Source: an uncultured Pelagibacteraceae bacterium
GTDB taxonomy: Bacteria > Pseudomonadota > Alphaproteobacteria > Pelagibacterales > Pelagibacteraceae
Assembly: GCA_902581605.1 (NCBI GenBank)
Contig: CACHPE010000005.1
Location: 1-64,000 of the forward strand
DNA: 64,000 nucleotides
Direction: 5' to 3'
The notes beneath the pieces were generated by a model. The model was not told the origin of the DNA. It ran no database searches and saw nothing but the letters and a program-made list of their open reading frames with translations. Each line of letters opens with the position of its first letter. The stretch's first letter is position 1. Position numbers and translations under genes: made by a program. This document shows, in pieces, positions 18,644 to 27,235 of the stretch.

Positions 18644-19531
18644 TTACTTTTTTAACTGACCTCTGTGCTTTTGAATTCTTTGTCCGTACTGTTGAGTTAC
18701 TCTATCAAAGATAATTGCCAGAGCTACGATTGCTAAACCATTCATCATTCCAAGAGCTAAATATTGATTGGAAATAGCCTGTAAAATAGGGACTCCTAAG
18801 CCTTTTACACCTATCATTGAAGCAATCACTACCATTGCTAAAGCCATCATAATCGTCTGGTTAATCCCAGCAAAAATAGTTGGTAGAGAAAGTGGAATTT
18901 GAACTGATCTTAATTTTTGCATTGGTGTTGCCCCAAAAGCTTCACTAGCTTCAAGTGTTTCTTTATCAACTTCTCTAATCCCTAGATTTGTTAATCTTAC
19001 GATTGGAGGTAAAGCATAAATACAAACTGCTAAGAGTCCTGGAACTTTACCAATACCAAGAAGCATAATGATTGGAATTAAATATACAAAGCTTGGAATA
19101 GTTTGCATCATATCTAAAACAGGTAAAATTGCTTTTTCTGCTCTTGCTGATTTTGACATTAACACTCCAATTGGAATTCCAACAACAATGCAAACTAATG
19201 TAGAAACGGAAATGATTGCAACTGTAGCCATACAATTTTTCCACATTCCAAAGTAGCCAATTACCAAGAAACAAACCACTGTACCAATTACAAGCTTAAC
19301 ACTTCTTGATCCAATCCAAGCCAATATAGCAAACATACCAATTACTAAAGGCCATGGGCTATTTACTAATAATTTTTCTAACCAAATTAAAAAATGTAAC
19401 AGTGGATCAAAAAAACCTTCAATACCATCACCATACGCTCTAGAAAATTCTTTGAAACTAGAATCAATTCCTTTTTTAAGCTCTCTAAGAGCCGTTCTAT
19501 CCATTACAGGAATTTTATTAAAGAAGTCCAT
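18644..19531 (-). CDS. Betaine-type ABC transporter permease (ProW/OpuAB-like)
   Basis: A 295-aa inner-membrane permease with about six to seven helices. Seen: GIPIGVLMSKS, QTIPSFVYLIPIIMLLGIG and the EAA-loop region EASEAFGATPMQKLRSVQIPLSLPTI that docks the ATPase. These are hallmarks of ProW-type permeases for quaternary ammonium or sulfonium osmolytes. The binding-protein gene lies upstream across a strong hairpin. No ProV/OpuAA ATPase gene is present in this operon or elsewhere in the window, so the ATPase must be encoded elsewhere or shared. Confidence 0.93.
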   Translation of the reverse strand: MDFFNKIPVMDRTALRELKKGIDSSFKEFSRAYGDGIEGFFDPLLHFLIWLEKLLVNSPWPLVIGMFAILAWIGSRSVKLVIGTVVCFLVIGYFGMWKNCMATVAIISVSTLVCIVVGIPIGVLMSKSARAEKAILPVLDMMQTIPSFVYLIPIIMLLGIGKVPGLLAVCIYALPPIVRLTNLGIREVDKETLEASEAFGATPMQKLRSVQIPLSLPTIFAGINQTIMMALAMVVIASMIGVKGLGVPILQAISNQYLALGMMNGLAIVALAIIFDRVTQQYGQRIQKHRGQLKK

Positions 19532-19543
19532 AATTTTTATTAA

Positions 19544-19569
19544 ATCAAACCCGCCGAAGCGGGTTTGAT
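19544..19569 (-). terminator. Intercistronic UUCG hairpin between binding-protein and permease genes
   Basis: A perfect 11-bp inverted repeat (atcaaacccgc at 19544-19554, gcgggtttgat at 19559-19569). In minus-strand RNA it closes with a C(UUCG)G tetraloop, an exceptionally stable hairpin. It lies 11 nt after the binding-protein stop and 12 nt before the permease start. Likely a partial terminator or 3'-end protector giving more binding-protein mRNA than permease mRNA. Confidence 0.8.
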
Positions 19570-19580
19570 AATATTTTTAA

Positions 19581-20591
19581 TTAAAGTGCTTTTTTGATTT
19601 TTTTTGCAGCATCACTTGAAACCCATTTACTCCAAACGCTCTCTTGAGTTTTAAGGAATTCAATTGCAGCATCAGCACCTTCTGCTTGGTTTTCACCCAT
19701 CCAAACTAACATACCGTTCATAACTGGACCTGGGTATGTTCTCTTCTTAAAGTATTCCATACCAGCACTTCCAGCTGTATTTTTGAAATTATCAGTTACG
19801 ACTGTGTAAACTTCAGATTTTGTCCATGAAGTTGCTTTAGGGTCTCCACATTCTTGTTCTGGTAAAACTATACATTTATCCCAGTTATCTTTTCCACCCC
19901 AAGCTCCCATATCTACAGCTCTCATATCATATTTACCAATGATAGCTGTTGGTGACCAATAGTAACCAAACCAGTTTTCACCTCGCTCAGCAGCTTTAGC
20001 AATTGAACCATCTAATCCTGCAGCAGAACCTGTTTCAACAATAGCCCAACCTTTTGCTTCCATGTCAAAAGCTTTGTAAAGATTTCTATTACTTAGCTCA
20101 CAGTTCCAACCTGGAGGACAAATATGAAAACCACCTTTTGATGGATCTTCTGGATGAGGAAACAGATCTGGTCTTGCTAAAATTGCTTCAGCAGTTGTTA
20201 GCTCTGGATGTTTTTTAAGTGTGTGAGGTAATACCCACCAACCTTCACCCAAACCAGTAATTGGCGCTTTGTTAAGTGAGTGCATTTTACCTTCATCAAC
20301 AGCTTTATTCAAAGCGATGATAGCAGCGTTAGCCCAAAACTCTGGAGCAACATCTGGCTCACCTTTTTCTTGCATTGATGTAAATGTAGGCATTGTAGCA
20401 CCAGGCACTAATTCTACTGAACATCCATAACCTTCTTCTAATATGATCTTGTCAACTTCAGCCATAAAGTTTGCTGAAGCCCAGTTCATATTAGCAATTG
20501 TTATATTTCCACAAGCTGCATTCGCAACACTTCCAAAGGAAGTAAGACCAAACACAACAGCTAGTGAAAGAAGTATTCTTTTAATCTTCAT
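19581..20591 (-). CDS. Glycine betaine/DMSP-type substrate-binding protein (ProX/OpuAC-like)
   Basis: A periplasmic OpuAC-family protein. I start it at 20591 (MKIKRILLSLAVVF...) rather than 20615 because GGGAGAT lies just upstream and the shorter form has a classic signal peptide cleaved near ANA-AC. Trp-rich motifs (ANMNWASANF, PEFWANAAI, GEGWWVLP, NWFGYYWSP) fit an aromatic cage for a trimethylammonium or sulfonium head group. Cysteine pairs (CPPGWNC; CIVLPEQEC) may form disulfides. Operon with permease, MetF-like and DmdA-like genes, so the ligand is probably catabolised as a methyl donor. Confidence 0.93.
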   Translation of the reverse strand: MKIKRILLSLAVVFGLTSFGSVANAACGNITIANMNWASANFMAEVDKIILEEGYGCSVELVPGATMPTFTSMQEKGEPDVAPEFWANAAIIALNKAVDEGKMHSLNKAPITGLGEGWWVLPHTLKKHPELTTAEAILARPDLFPHPEDPSKGGFHICPPGWNCELSNRNLYKAFDMEAKGWAIVETGSAAGLDGSIAKAAERGENWFGYYWSPTAIIGKYDMRAVDMGAWGGKDNWDKCIVLPEQECGDPKATSWTKSEVYTVVTDNFKNTAGSAGMEYFKKRTYPGPVMNGMLVWMGENQAEGADAAIEFLKTQESVWSKWVSSDAAKKIKKAL

Positions 20592-20820
20592 TATATCTCC
20601 CAACATTTGATTCATTTAAAAGTTAAATTGAACATATTGAGCGTAATAATGCAAATTTAATTCAACTATTGGTTGCAGTAAAATTGTCTTTAACTGACCA
20701 AAATTTTTGTTTAGAATTTTAGTATGATTTTTTCTGCAAATTTTTTTTTCAAAGAATTTGTTTATATTTTGAATTGCAAAACTGTTTTTCAACAAATCAT
20801 AATTAGAGAAAGATAATTTT
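20592..20820. promoter_or_regulatory. Divergent intergenic region, binding-protein gene / Rieske gene
   Basis: About 230 nt of very AT-rich DNA separating the two divergent operons; long for this compact genome. It must hold promoters for both sides. I see no confident sigma hexamers and no open frame on either strand. The 3' end merges into the structured leader at 20821-20864. Confidence 0.4.
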
Positions 20821-20864
20821 AAGCCTCGATTAATTTTTTAATTAATTAAAAAAAAAGGAGGTTT
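20821..20864 (+). promoter_or_regulatory. SD-masking leader of the Rieske-bhmT operon, candidate SAM-responsive riboswitch
   Basis: The leader ends in an exceptionally strong GGAGG (20857-20861) only 3 nt before ATG. CCTC (20824-20827) is complementary to GAGG (20858-20861), and attaatt/aattaat (20829-20835 / 20840-20846) forms a 7-bp inner stem with a UUUU loop, leaving an A9 run that could also pair or form a triplex with the loop. This would hide the ribosome site. SAM-V riboswitches, which act by occluding the SD, are known upstream of bhmT-type genes in Pelagibacter. I cannot confirm the SAM-V consensus from memory. Confidence 0.5.
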
Positions 20865-22052
20865 ATGAATTTAAATAAAAAATTATCAGACATCTTAGAT
20901 CCCAATAAAATAGAAGTTGTTAAAAATCCTATAGAGAAAGCTCATGGATTACCTAACGAATGTTATTTGAATAATGTTTATTTAGAGTTTGAAAAAGAAA
21001 AAATATTTAAAAATAATTGGACTATGATTGGGGTTGCAAGCTCTGTACCAAATCCAGGCGATGCAAAACCTTTTAATCTTTTAGGAATACCAATACTAAT
21101 AGTTAGAAACAAAGAGAATGAAGTAAAAGTTTTTCATAATGTTTGTAGTCATAGAGGTTTCAAATTAGTTGATCAGGAATGTAAATTAAAAAATGTAATA
21201 AGATGCCCTTATCATTCTTGGTCCTATGATTTTAATGGAAAATTAACTGTTACTCCACATATAGGAGGACTAGGAAAACATGAGGTTGAAGGGTTCGATA
21301 AAAACAAGAGTAACTTAAAAGAAATTAAATCAAATATTTGGATGGATTTAATTTTTATTAATATTAATTCTAATGCAAAACCATTTGAAGATTTTATTAA
21401 ACCTCTACAGGATAGATGGTCTAAGTTTATTTCTAAAAAAGATCAAAAATTAATAAGACATTCGACTGATAACGGATATTTTAATATGACAGTAAATAGT
21501 AATTGGAAATTTGCAATTGAGAATTATTGTGAAAGTTATCATTTGCCGTGGATACATCCAGAACTAAATAAAGTTTCAAATATTTCAGATCACTATCATA
21601 TTGAAGATGAGAATTTAAATTTTTCAGGACAAGGAAGTAATAAATATTCACAACAGTTTGATGGAAACATTAAATTTAAATGCTTTCCTAACTGGCCTAC
21701 TGAACTTTCTGAAAAATCTGAATATGTATCATTATATCCAAACGTAATGTTAGGAATACATATTGATCATTTCTATGCATTTTGGTTAGAGCCAATTTCT
21801 AACAATCAAACTAAAGAACATTTTGAATTATATTATGTTGGAGACGAAAGTGCCTCTAGTGATGAGTTTAAACACATAAGAGAAAAAAATTTTGCATTTT
21901 GGCAAGAAGTCATGAATGAAGATGTAACTGCAATAGAAGGAATGCAAAACGGGCGAAATTCTCCAGCTTACAATGGTGGAAATTTTTCACCTGTAATGGA
22001 TACTCCTACTTTGATATTTCATAAGTGGGTTGCAACCAACTTAACAAAATGA
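20865..22052 (+). CDS. Rieske non-heme iron oxygenase, alpha subunit (GbcA/choline-monooxygenase-like)
   Basis: A 395-aa ring-hydroxylating-type oxygenase. The Rieske [2Fe-2S] ligands are Cys94, His96, Cys114 and His117; the mononuclear iron site is His226 and His231 in ESYHLPWIHPEL, preceded by Glu219/Glu223 as electron-bridge candidates. Related enzymes hydroxylate glycine betaine, stachydrine, carnitine or choline methyl groups. Next to bhmT, a betaine-type substrate is likely, giving a demethylated amine. No reductase (GbcB-like) gene is in the window. It begins a long plus-strand operon behind an SD-masking leader. Confidence 0.88.
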   Translation: MNLNKKLSDILDPNKIEVVKNPIEKAHGLPNECYLNNVYLEFEKEKIFKNNWTMIGVASSVPNPGDAKPFNLLGIPILIVRNKENEVKVFHNVCSHRGFKLVDQECKLKNVIRCPYHSWSYDFNGKLTVTPHIGGLGKHEVEGFDKNKSNLKEIKSNIWMDLIFININSNAKPFEDFIKPLQDRWSKFISKKDQKLIRHSTDNGYFNMTVNSNWKFAIENYCESYHLPWIHPELNKVSNISDHYHIEDENLNFSGQGSNKYSQQFDGNIKFKCFPNWPTELSEKSEYVSLYPNVMLGIHIDHFYAFWLEPISNNQTKEHFELYYVGDESASSDEFKHIREKNFAFWQEVMNEDVTAIEGMQNGRNSPAYNGGNFSPVMDTPTLIFHKWVATNLTK

Positions 22053-22063
22053 GAGGGTAAATT

Positions 22064-23104
22064 ATGAAAAAAGATCTTATTACAAGATTAAATGAAGGTC
22101 CAATAATGTGTGCAGAAGGCTATCTTTTTGCAATGGAAAGAAGGGGTTATCTTTCAGCAGGTCCATTTGTTCCAGAAGTTGTTATGGAACATCCTGAGGT
22201 AGTAACTCAATTACATCGAGAATTTATTAGAGCAGGTTCAGATGTTGTTCAAGCATTTACTTATTACGGTCATAGAGAAAAGCTTCGAATAATTGGTAAA
22301 GAACATTTGTTAGAACCAATGCAAAAAGGCGCTCTTAAAATTGCAAAAGATGCTGCAGCTGAGTTTAAAGATTTAGATCTTATGGTATGTGGAGATGTGG
22401 CAAACACAAATGTATTTGATCCAGGAGATCCTAATACTCACAAACAATGTCAACAAATGTACGAAGAGCAAATTGCTTGGGCAAAAGAAGCTGGTGTTGA
22501 CTTTGTTATTGCCGAAACAATAAGTTGGACTGATGAAATGAAAATTGCATTAAAAGCAATTAAAGAAGCTGGACTCATTGCGGTATGCAATTTTGCAATT
22601 CCTAGAGGAGATAAAACTAGAGAAGGTCATAGTGCTGAGGATGCATGTAAAATGATGGAAGATCTTGGTGCTGATGTTGTTGGGTTAAATTGTTACAGAG
22701 GACCCGAGATGACAATGAAACTTTTAAAAAAAGTTAGAGACAAAGTTTCATGTCATGTATCAGGGCTTCCAGTTCCTTACAGAACTACAGAAGAAGAACC
22801 TGGTTTTTTAAATATTACTGATCATGGTTGTGATTGTATTCCTGGTGGAAATGCATTTCCAGTTGCTTTAGACAACTTATTTTGTAACAGATTTGAAATG
22901 GCAGATTTTGCAAAAGATTGTGTTCATAATAAAATAAATTTTATTGGTATATGTTGTGGTGCTGAAGCTCATCATGTCAGAGAAATGTCTGTTGCAATTG
23001 GTAAAAAACCAATTTCAATGAAATATATGCCAGATATGAGCAAACATTTTCACCATGGAACAGATAAATCTCTTAAAAAAGTAAATAAGGAGATCAAATA
23101 CTAA
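22064..23104 (+). CDS. bhmT: Betaine--homocysteine S-methyltransferase
   Basis: A 346-aa Hcy-binding TIM barrel. Zinc/homocysteine ligands Cys210 (GLNCYRG) and Cys297/Cys298 (GICCGA) are in place. EGYLFAMERRGYLSAGPFVPE and QAFTYYGHREKL match the BHMT subfamily rather than MetH/MmuM. It transfers a methyl from glycine betaine (or a related onium compound) to homocysteine, giving methionine and dimethylglycine, which the downstream dehydrogenases can oxidise. A GAGGG SD precedes the ATG. It lies 12 nt after the Rieske gene and is probably governed by the same leader. Confidence 0.94.
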   Translation: MKKDLITRLNEGPIMCAEGYLFAMERRGYLSAGPFVPEVVMEHPEVVTQLHREFIRAGSDVVQAFTYYGHREKLRIIGKEHLLEPMQKGALKIAKDAAAEFKDLDLMVCGDVANTNVFDPGDPNTHKQCQQMYEEQIAWAKEAGVDFVIAETISWTDEMKIALKAIKEAGLIAVCNFAIPRGDKTREGHSAEDACKMMEDLGADVVGLNCYRGPEMTMKLLKKVRDKVSCHVSGLPVPYRTTEEEPGFLNITDHGCDCIPGGNAFPVALDNLFCNRFEMADFAKDCVHNKINFIGICCGAEAHHVREMSVAIGKKPISMKYMPDMSKHFHHGTDKSLKKVNKEIKY

Positions 23105-23112
23105 TAATAAAT

Positions 23113-24195
23113 ATGAAGAGAAAAACTTTTTTTGATTCTAGAGACAAATATTTATCATTTGTAAACTCAACTAATGAAAAATCAAAAATTGCTTTTTATT
23201 TATTTAAAAAAATAGAAAAAATCAGTACTCGGTCACCAATTTTTAACGTTTTAGACGCGGGTACTGGTGAGGGAACAATTATATCTACTTTTTTGTCAGG
23301 CCTGCATAAATATCTGCCAAATAAACCTATATTTATTGTAGGTAAAGAAATAAGTATCGATGATATTAATGTGCTTCTAAGTTTTTTAGGGGATAGATTT
23401 GCTGAACATAAAACTTTAATTTTTAATATTACTAATTGTAGCTATAAAGATCTAAATAACTCTACATCTGACAATGTAAAATTTGAAAAATTAGAATTAG
23501 TTGGAAAAAAAGGTATTGATTTTACTAAGATCTTAATGAGTTTAAGTCCTTATATTAGAAAAAATTGGAAATTATCTTTTAATAACAAAAATGGTTCAAT
23601 TAAACCCAAGTCAAAAATTTTTTTGACTATTTACAGAAAAGATCAAAAAAAAAAATTAAAAGACTTTATACCCAGAAATATAAGTGAAATTCCAAAAAAA
23701 TATGATTTTATTATTGCATCTCAATGTTTTAAGCTTCGGTCTCCTTTAACTCAGACTGTAAAAAATGTTATTAAACCTCTTTTATCTTTGCTAAATTTTA
23801 AAGGAAAAATGTTCCTTATATACTCATCAGGAAAGGATTTTACAGGATCATTTCTCAAATATTACTATCCAAGGAATGGTTTTTATAAAAATTCAGAACC
23901 TAAAAAATTAATATCTCAAATAAAAAAAAACATAGAAAAAGATAAATTTAAAATAAAACTAGAAAAACTAAAATATACATTCAATAATTTATCTATCAAT
24001 TTGAAGGAATTCTCACAAAATAATATTTTTTCTGTCTGGAATGCAATTAACTATGTGGGACAAGTTTCTGAAATAGAGCAAAAAAAAGTTTCATTTACTA
24101 AAAAAAATATAAATATTCTTCAAAAGAGATTGTCCAAATTAAAAAATATTTATTTTGAAAACAATATTGTAAATTTTGAAAAAGAAAGGTTATAA
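23113..24195 (+). CDS. SAM-methyltransferase-like protein of unknown function, 360 aa
   Basis: FNVLDAGTGEGTI near residue 43 is a good motif I of class I SAM-dependent methyltransferases, followed by a strand ending in VGKEIS. YDFIIASQCFKL resembles motif IV. The rest is very lysine-rich (many KK and KKK runs) and I recognise no acceptor-specific domain. It sits between bhmT and the FAD/GcvT dehydrogenase with gaps of 8 nt each side. Possible role: methylation or sensing connected to the demethylation pathway. Function unproven. Confidence 0.65.
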   Translation: MKRKTFFDSRDKYLSFVNSTNEKSKIAFYLFKKIEKISTRSPIFNVLDAGTGEGTIISTFLSGLHKYLPNKPIFIVGKEISIDDINVLLSFLGDRFAEHKTLIFNITNCSYKDLNNSTSDNVKFEKLELVGKKGIDFTKILMSLSPYIRKNWKLSFNNKNGSIKPKSKIFLTIYRKDQKKKLKDFIPRNISEIPKKYDFIIASQCFKLRSPLTQTVKNVIKPLLSLLNFKGKMFLIYSSGKDFTGSFLKYYYPRNGFYKNSEPKKLISQIKKNIEKDKFKIKLEKLKYTFNNLSINLKEFSQNNIFSVWNAINYVGQVSEIEQKKVSFTKKNINILQKRLSKLKNIYFENNIVNFEKERL

Positions 24196-24203
24196 ATAAA
24201 TTT

Positions 24204-26609
24204 ATGGAGAAAAATGCCAAAGTTGTAATCATAGGTGGTGGTGTGGTGGGTTGTTCTATTCTTTACCATTTATCTAAATTTGGATTAAAGGATTGCATTT
24301 TACTTGAGAGAAATGAACTTACCTCAGGATCGTCTTGGCACGCAGCGGGAAATGTTCACGTTATTTCATCTGACCCTAATATATCTAGGATGATGGCTTA
24401 TACAATAGGCTTGTATAAAGAAATAGAAAAAGAGTCAGGTCATTCTGTAGGATTTAAACCTAGTGGAGGTTTTTATTTAGCTTCAAATGACGTGTGGGCT
24501 GATTATTTAAAGAGAGAAAGATCAAAAGCAAGATATATGGGGCTTGACCAAGAATTTATTTCTTTAGAGGAAGTTAAAAAGAAAAATCCTCTAATTGATC
24601 CATCTAGATATTTGTTGGCCTTATGGGATCCTATCGATGGTGAAGTTGATCCTTCAGGAGTTACTTATGCTTTTGCAAAAGCTGCAAAAGTTCATGGTGG
24701 AAAATATTACACTCACACTGTCGTAAAAGATACGAAACAAAAAGAAGATGGAACTTGGGATGTCTTTACCGAAAAAGGAAATATAAATGCTGAAATAGTA
24801 ATAAATGCAGGAGGACTTTGGGCAAGAGAAGTTGGTCAACTAGCTGGGCTTAATCTTCCAGTTCAACCAATGGAGCATCATTATTTGATCACTGAACCTA
24901 TTCCAGAAATTGAAGCAATGGGTGACCAAAGATTACCAATTGGAACAGATTTTGAGGGAAATATTTACTTTAGACAAGAAGGAAAAGGAATGTTGCTTGG
25001 AACTTATGAGCCAAAATCAACTCCTTGGAAAGTTGAAGGCACACCAATGAATTTTGGACATGAGTTACTAGAGCCAAAGTTAGATAACATTGAAGATAGA
25101 TTGGCAATTGGGTTTGAGAGAATGCCAGCATTAGAGCGGGCAGGAATAAAAAATATAGTTAATGGACCTTTTACTTTTGGTCCAGATGGAAGCCCTCTTA
25201 TTGGTCCAGTACCAGGAATGAAAAATTATTGGGTTGCTGTTGGTGTTATGGCTGGATTTTGCCAAGGTGGTGGTGTTGGAAAATGTATTGCTGAGTGGAT
25301 TATTGATGGAGAACCATCAATTGACGTTTGGGCAATGGATGTTGCTAGATTTGGAGATTACGCTTCACCTCAATATGGAACAATCAAATCCTCAGAAAAT
25401 TATGAACGAAGATTTATTATGACATTTCCTAATGAAACTTTACCAAAAGGAAGAAAACAAAAAACTACTGCACTGTATGATCGTTTTGTAAATCAAGGTG
25501 CTGTTATGGGAGATAGTTTTGGATTGGAAAATGTTTTGTGGTTTGCAAATAATAAAGAAGATGCTCATGAGGAACCAACAATAAAAAGATCAAGATCTCA
25601 TGACTATGTTTCAAAAGAAGTTATTAATGTAAGAGAAAACGTTGGTTTAATCGAAGTTGCCAACTTTTCAAAACATGAATTCAAAGGTCCTGATGCTAGA
25701 AAATTTTTAGATCACATAATGGCTGGAAGACTTCCAAAACCAGGAAGAATATCTTTATCACCAATGTTGTCATATAGAGGAAAGTTGTGTGGTGATTTAA
25801 CGGTTGCTTGTTTAGATGAAAATGAATTCATGGTATTTGGTTCTGGAGCTGCTCAAGAAATGCATAGACGTTGGTTTGAGAGTCACATAGATAAATTTAA
25901 TTTAAGTTATTCTAATAGATCTGATGAGTATCATGGTTTGTCTATTGCAGGACCAAATTCAAGGAAAGTTTTGGAAAAAATTGTAAGAGATGATGCTTCA
26001 AATGAAAAATTTAAGTTTAGAGATTCTAGAAGAATGTTTGTTGGTGGAGTTCCAGCTATAATAAATAGAATTTCATTTACTGGCGAACTCGGTTATGAAA
26101 TATATGTAGCACCTCACTATCAACTAAAACTTTATGAAGAATTAATGGAAGCTGGAAAAGAATTTAATATTAAACCTTTTGGTGGAAGAGCATTAATGTC
26201 AATGAGGTTGGAGAAAAATTGGGGAGCTTGGACTTTAGATTATAGACCTGATTTTACTGCAAAAGAGACAGGCTTAGATGCTTTTATAAATTGGGACAAA
26301 GAGTTTATTGGTAAAGAAAGTGCACAAAAGGAAAATTCTTCAAATAAACTCGTACCATTAATTGTTGAAACAAATGAAATTGATGTAACAAATAATGAAG
26401 CCGTCTTGAATGGAGATCAAAGTATTGGCTATGTAACTTCAGGTGGGTTTGCTCATTTTGTAAACAAAAGTGTAGCGTTTACTTTTGTTGATCAAAAAAA
26501 AATTAAATCTGAAAATAAAATTCAAGTAGAGATAAATGGAGATTTATTTAATTGTTCAATTATTAAAGAACCACTTTACGATCCAAGTGGTCAAAAAATG
26601 AGAAGCTAA
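24204..26609 (+). CDS. FAD-dependent dimethylglycine/sarcosine dehydrogenase-like protein with GcvT domain
   Basis: 801 aa. The N-terminal DAO-type FAD domain has GGGVVG at 11-16, and SGSSWHAAG contains His46, at the place of the histidine covalently linked to FAD in dimethylglycine and sarcosine dehydrogenases. The C-terminal GcvT/THF domain spans about 420-790 (VGLIEVANFSKHEFKG, ISFTGELGYEIYV). It should oxidise an N-methyl amine, form methylene-THF and give electrons to ETF. It ends with a 1-nt TAATG overlap into a methyltransferase gene. A second paralogue at 34197-36629 suggests different substrates. Confidence 0.9.
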   Translation: MEKNAKVVIIGGGVVGCSILYHLSKFGLKDCILLERNELTSGSSWHAAGNVHVISSDPNISRMMAYTIGLYKEIEKESGHSVGFKPSGGFYLASNDVWADYLKRERSKARYMGLDQEFISLEEVKKKNPLIDPSRYLLALWDPIDGEVDPSGVTYAFAKAAKVHGGKYYTHTVVKDTKQKEDGTWDVFTEKGNINAEIVINAGGLWAREVGQLAGLNLPVQPMEHHYLITEPIPEIEAMGDQRLPIGTDFEGNIYFRQEGKGMLLGTYEPKSTPWKVEGTPMNFGHELLEPKLDNIEDRLAIGFERMPALERAGIKNIVNGPFTFGPDGSPLIGPVPGMKNYWVAVGVMAGFCQGGGVGKCIAEWIIDGEPSIDVWAMDVARFGDYASPQYGTIKSSENYERRFIMTFPNETLPKGRKQKTTALYDRFVNQGAVMGDSFGLENVLWFANNKEDAHEEPTIKRSRSHDYVSKEVINVRENVGLIEVANFSKHEFKGPDARKFLDHIMAGRLPKPGRISLSPMLSYRGKLCGDLTVACLDENEFMVFGSGAAQEMHRRWFESHIDKFNLSYSNRSDEYHGLSIAGPNSRKVLEKIVRDDASNEKFKFRDSRRMFVGGVPAIINRISFTGELGYEIYVAPHYQLKLYEELMEAGKEFNIKPFGGRALMSMRLEKNWGAWTLDYRPDFTAKETGLDAFINWDKEFIGKESAQKENSSNKLVPLIVETNEIDVTNNEAVLNGDQSIGYVTSGGFAHFVNKSVAFTFVDQKKIKSENKIQVEINGDLFNCSIIKEPLYDPSGQKMRS

Positions 26610-27235
26610 TGGCTCAAAAAGATGTAGGAAACAAAATTCCAATTTATAAACTTAAAACCACAGATGAAGTTATGAAGTACTACGATGAGTGGGGAGACAA
26701 AGATAAATATAATAAAGACATGGTTGATTGGAACTATACTGGTCCCAAAGAAACCGCTGAAATATTTAACAAATATGAGAAAAATAAAGATACTTTAATT
26801 TTTGATGCTGGATGTGGAACAGGTTTAGTGGGATTGGAGCTTGAAAAATATAGTTTTAAAAATTTTCATGGAGCTGATTTATCTCAAACTTTATTAGACA
26901 CTGTACCAAAAGATCTTTATCAAAAATTAGTAAAGGTTGATTTAAATAAACCAATAGAAGTTGAGGACAACTTTTATGGTGGAGTTATGTGTGTTGGAAC
27001 ATTTACTTTTGGGCATGTAAAACCAAATGCATTAGATGAATTTATAAGAATAACAAAACCAGGTGGTTTAATTTGTTTCACAATTAATGAAGGAATTCAT
27101 GAAGAGTATGGTTTTGATAAAAAAATTGATATACTCAAAGAAAGCAAGAAGTGGGAAGAAGTAGAATTTTTTAAATCCGACTATATTGCAAGCAAAGATG
27201 TTAACGCATGGTTAGGTTTGTATAGAGTATTATGA
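26609..27235 (+). CDS. Class I SAM-dependent methyltransferase
   Basis: 208 aa. FDAGCGTGLVGLEL (motif I, about residue 68), HGADLSQTLLDT (motif II) and VMCVGTFTFGHV plus ITKPGGLICFTIN (post-I/VI regions) make this a small-molecule-type methyltransferase. Start codons and stops overlap with both neighbours, so it belongs to this operon. Having a methyltransferase beside enzymes that remove methyl groups suggests synthesis or recycling of a methylated intermediate. Acceptor unknown. Confidence 0.88.
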   Translation: MAQKDVGNKIPIYKLKTTDEVMKYYDEWGDKDKYNKDMVDWNYTGPKETAEIFNKYEKNKDTLIFDAGCGTGLVGLELEKYSFKNFHGADLSQTLLDTVPKDLYQKLVKVDLNKPIEVEDNFYGGVMCVGTFTFGHVKPNALDEFIRITKPGGLICFTINEGIHEEYGFDKKIDILKESKKWEEVEFFKSDYIASKDVNAWLGLYRVL

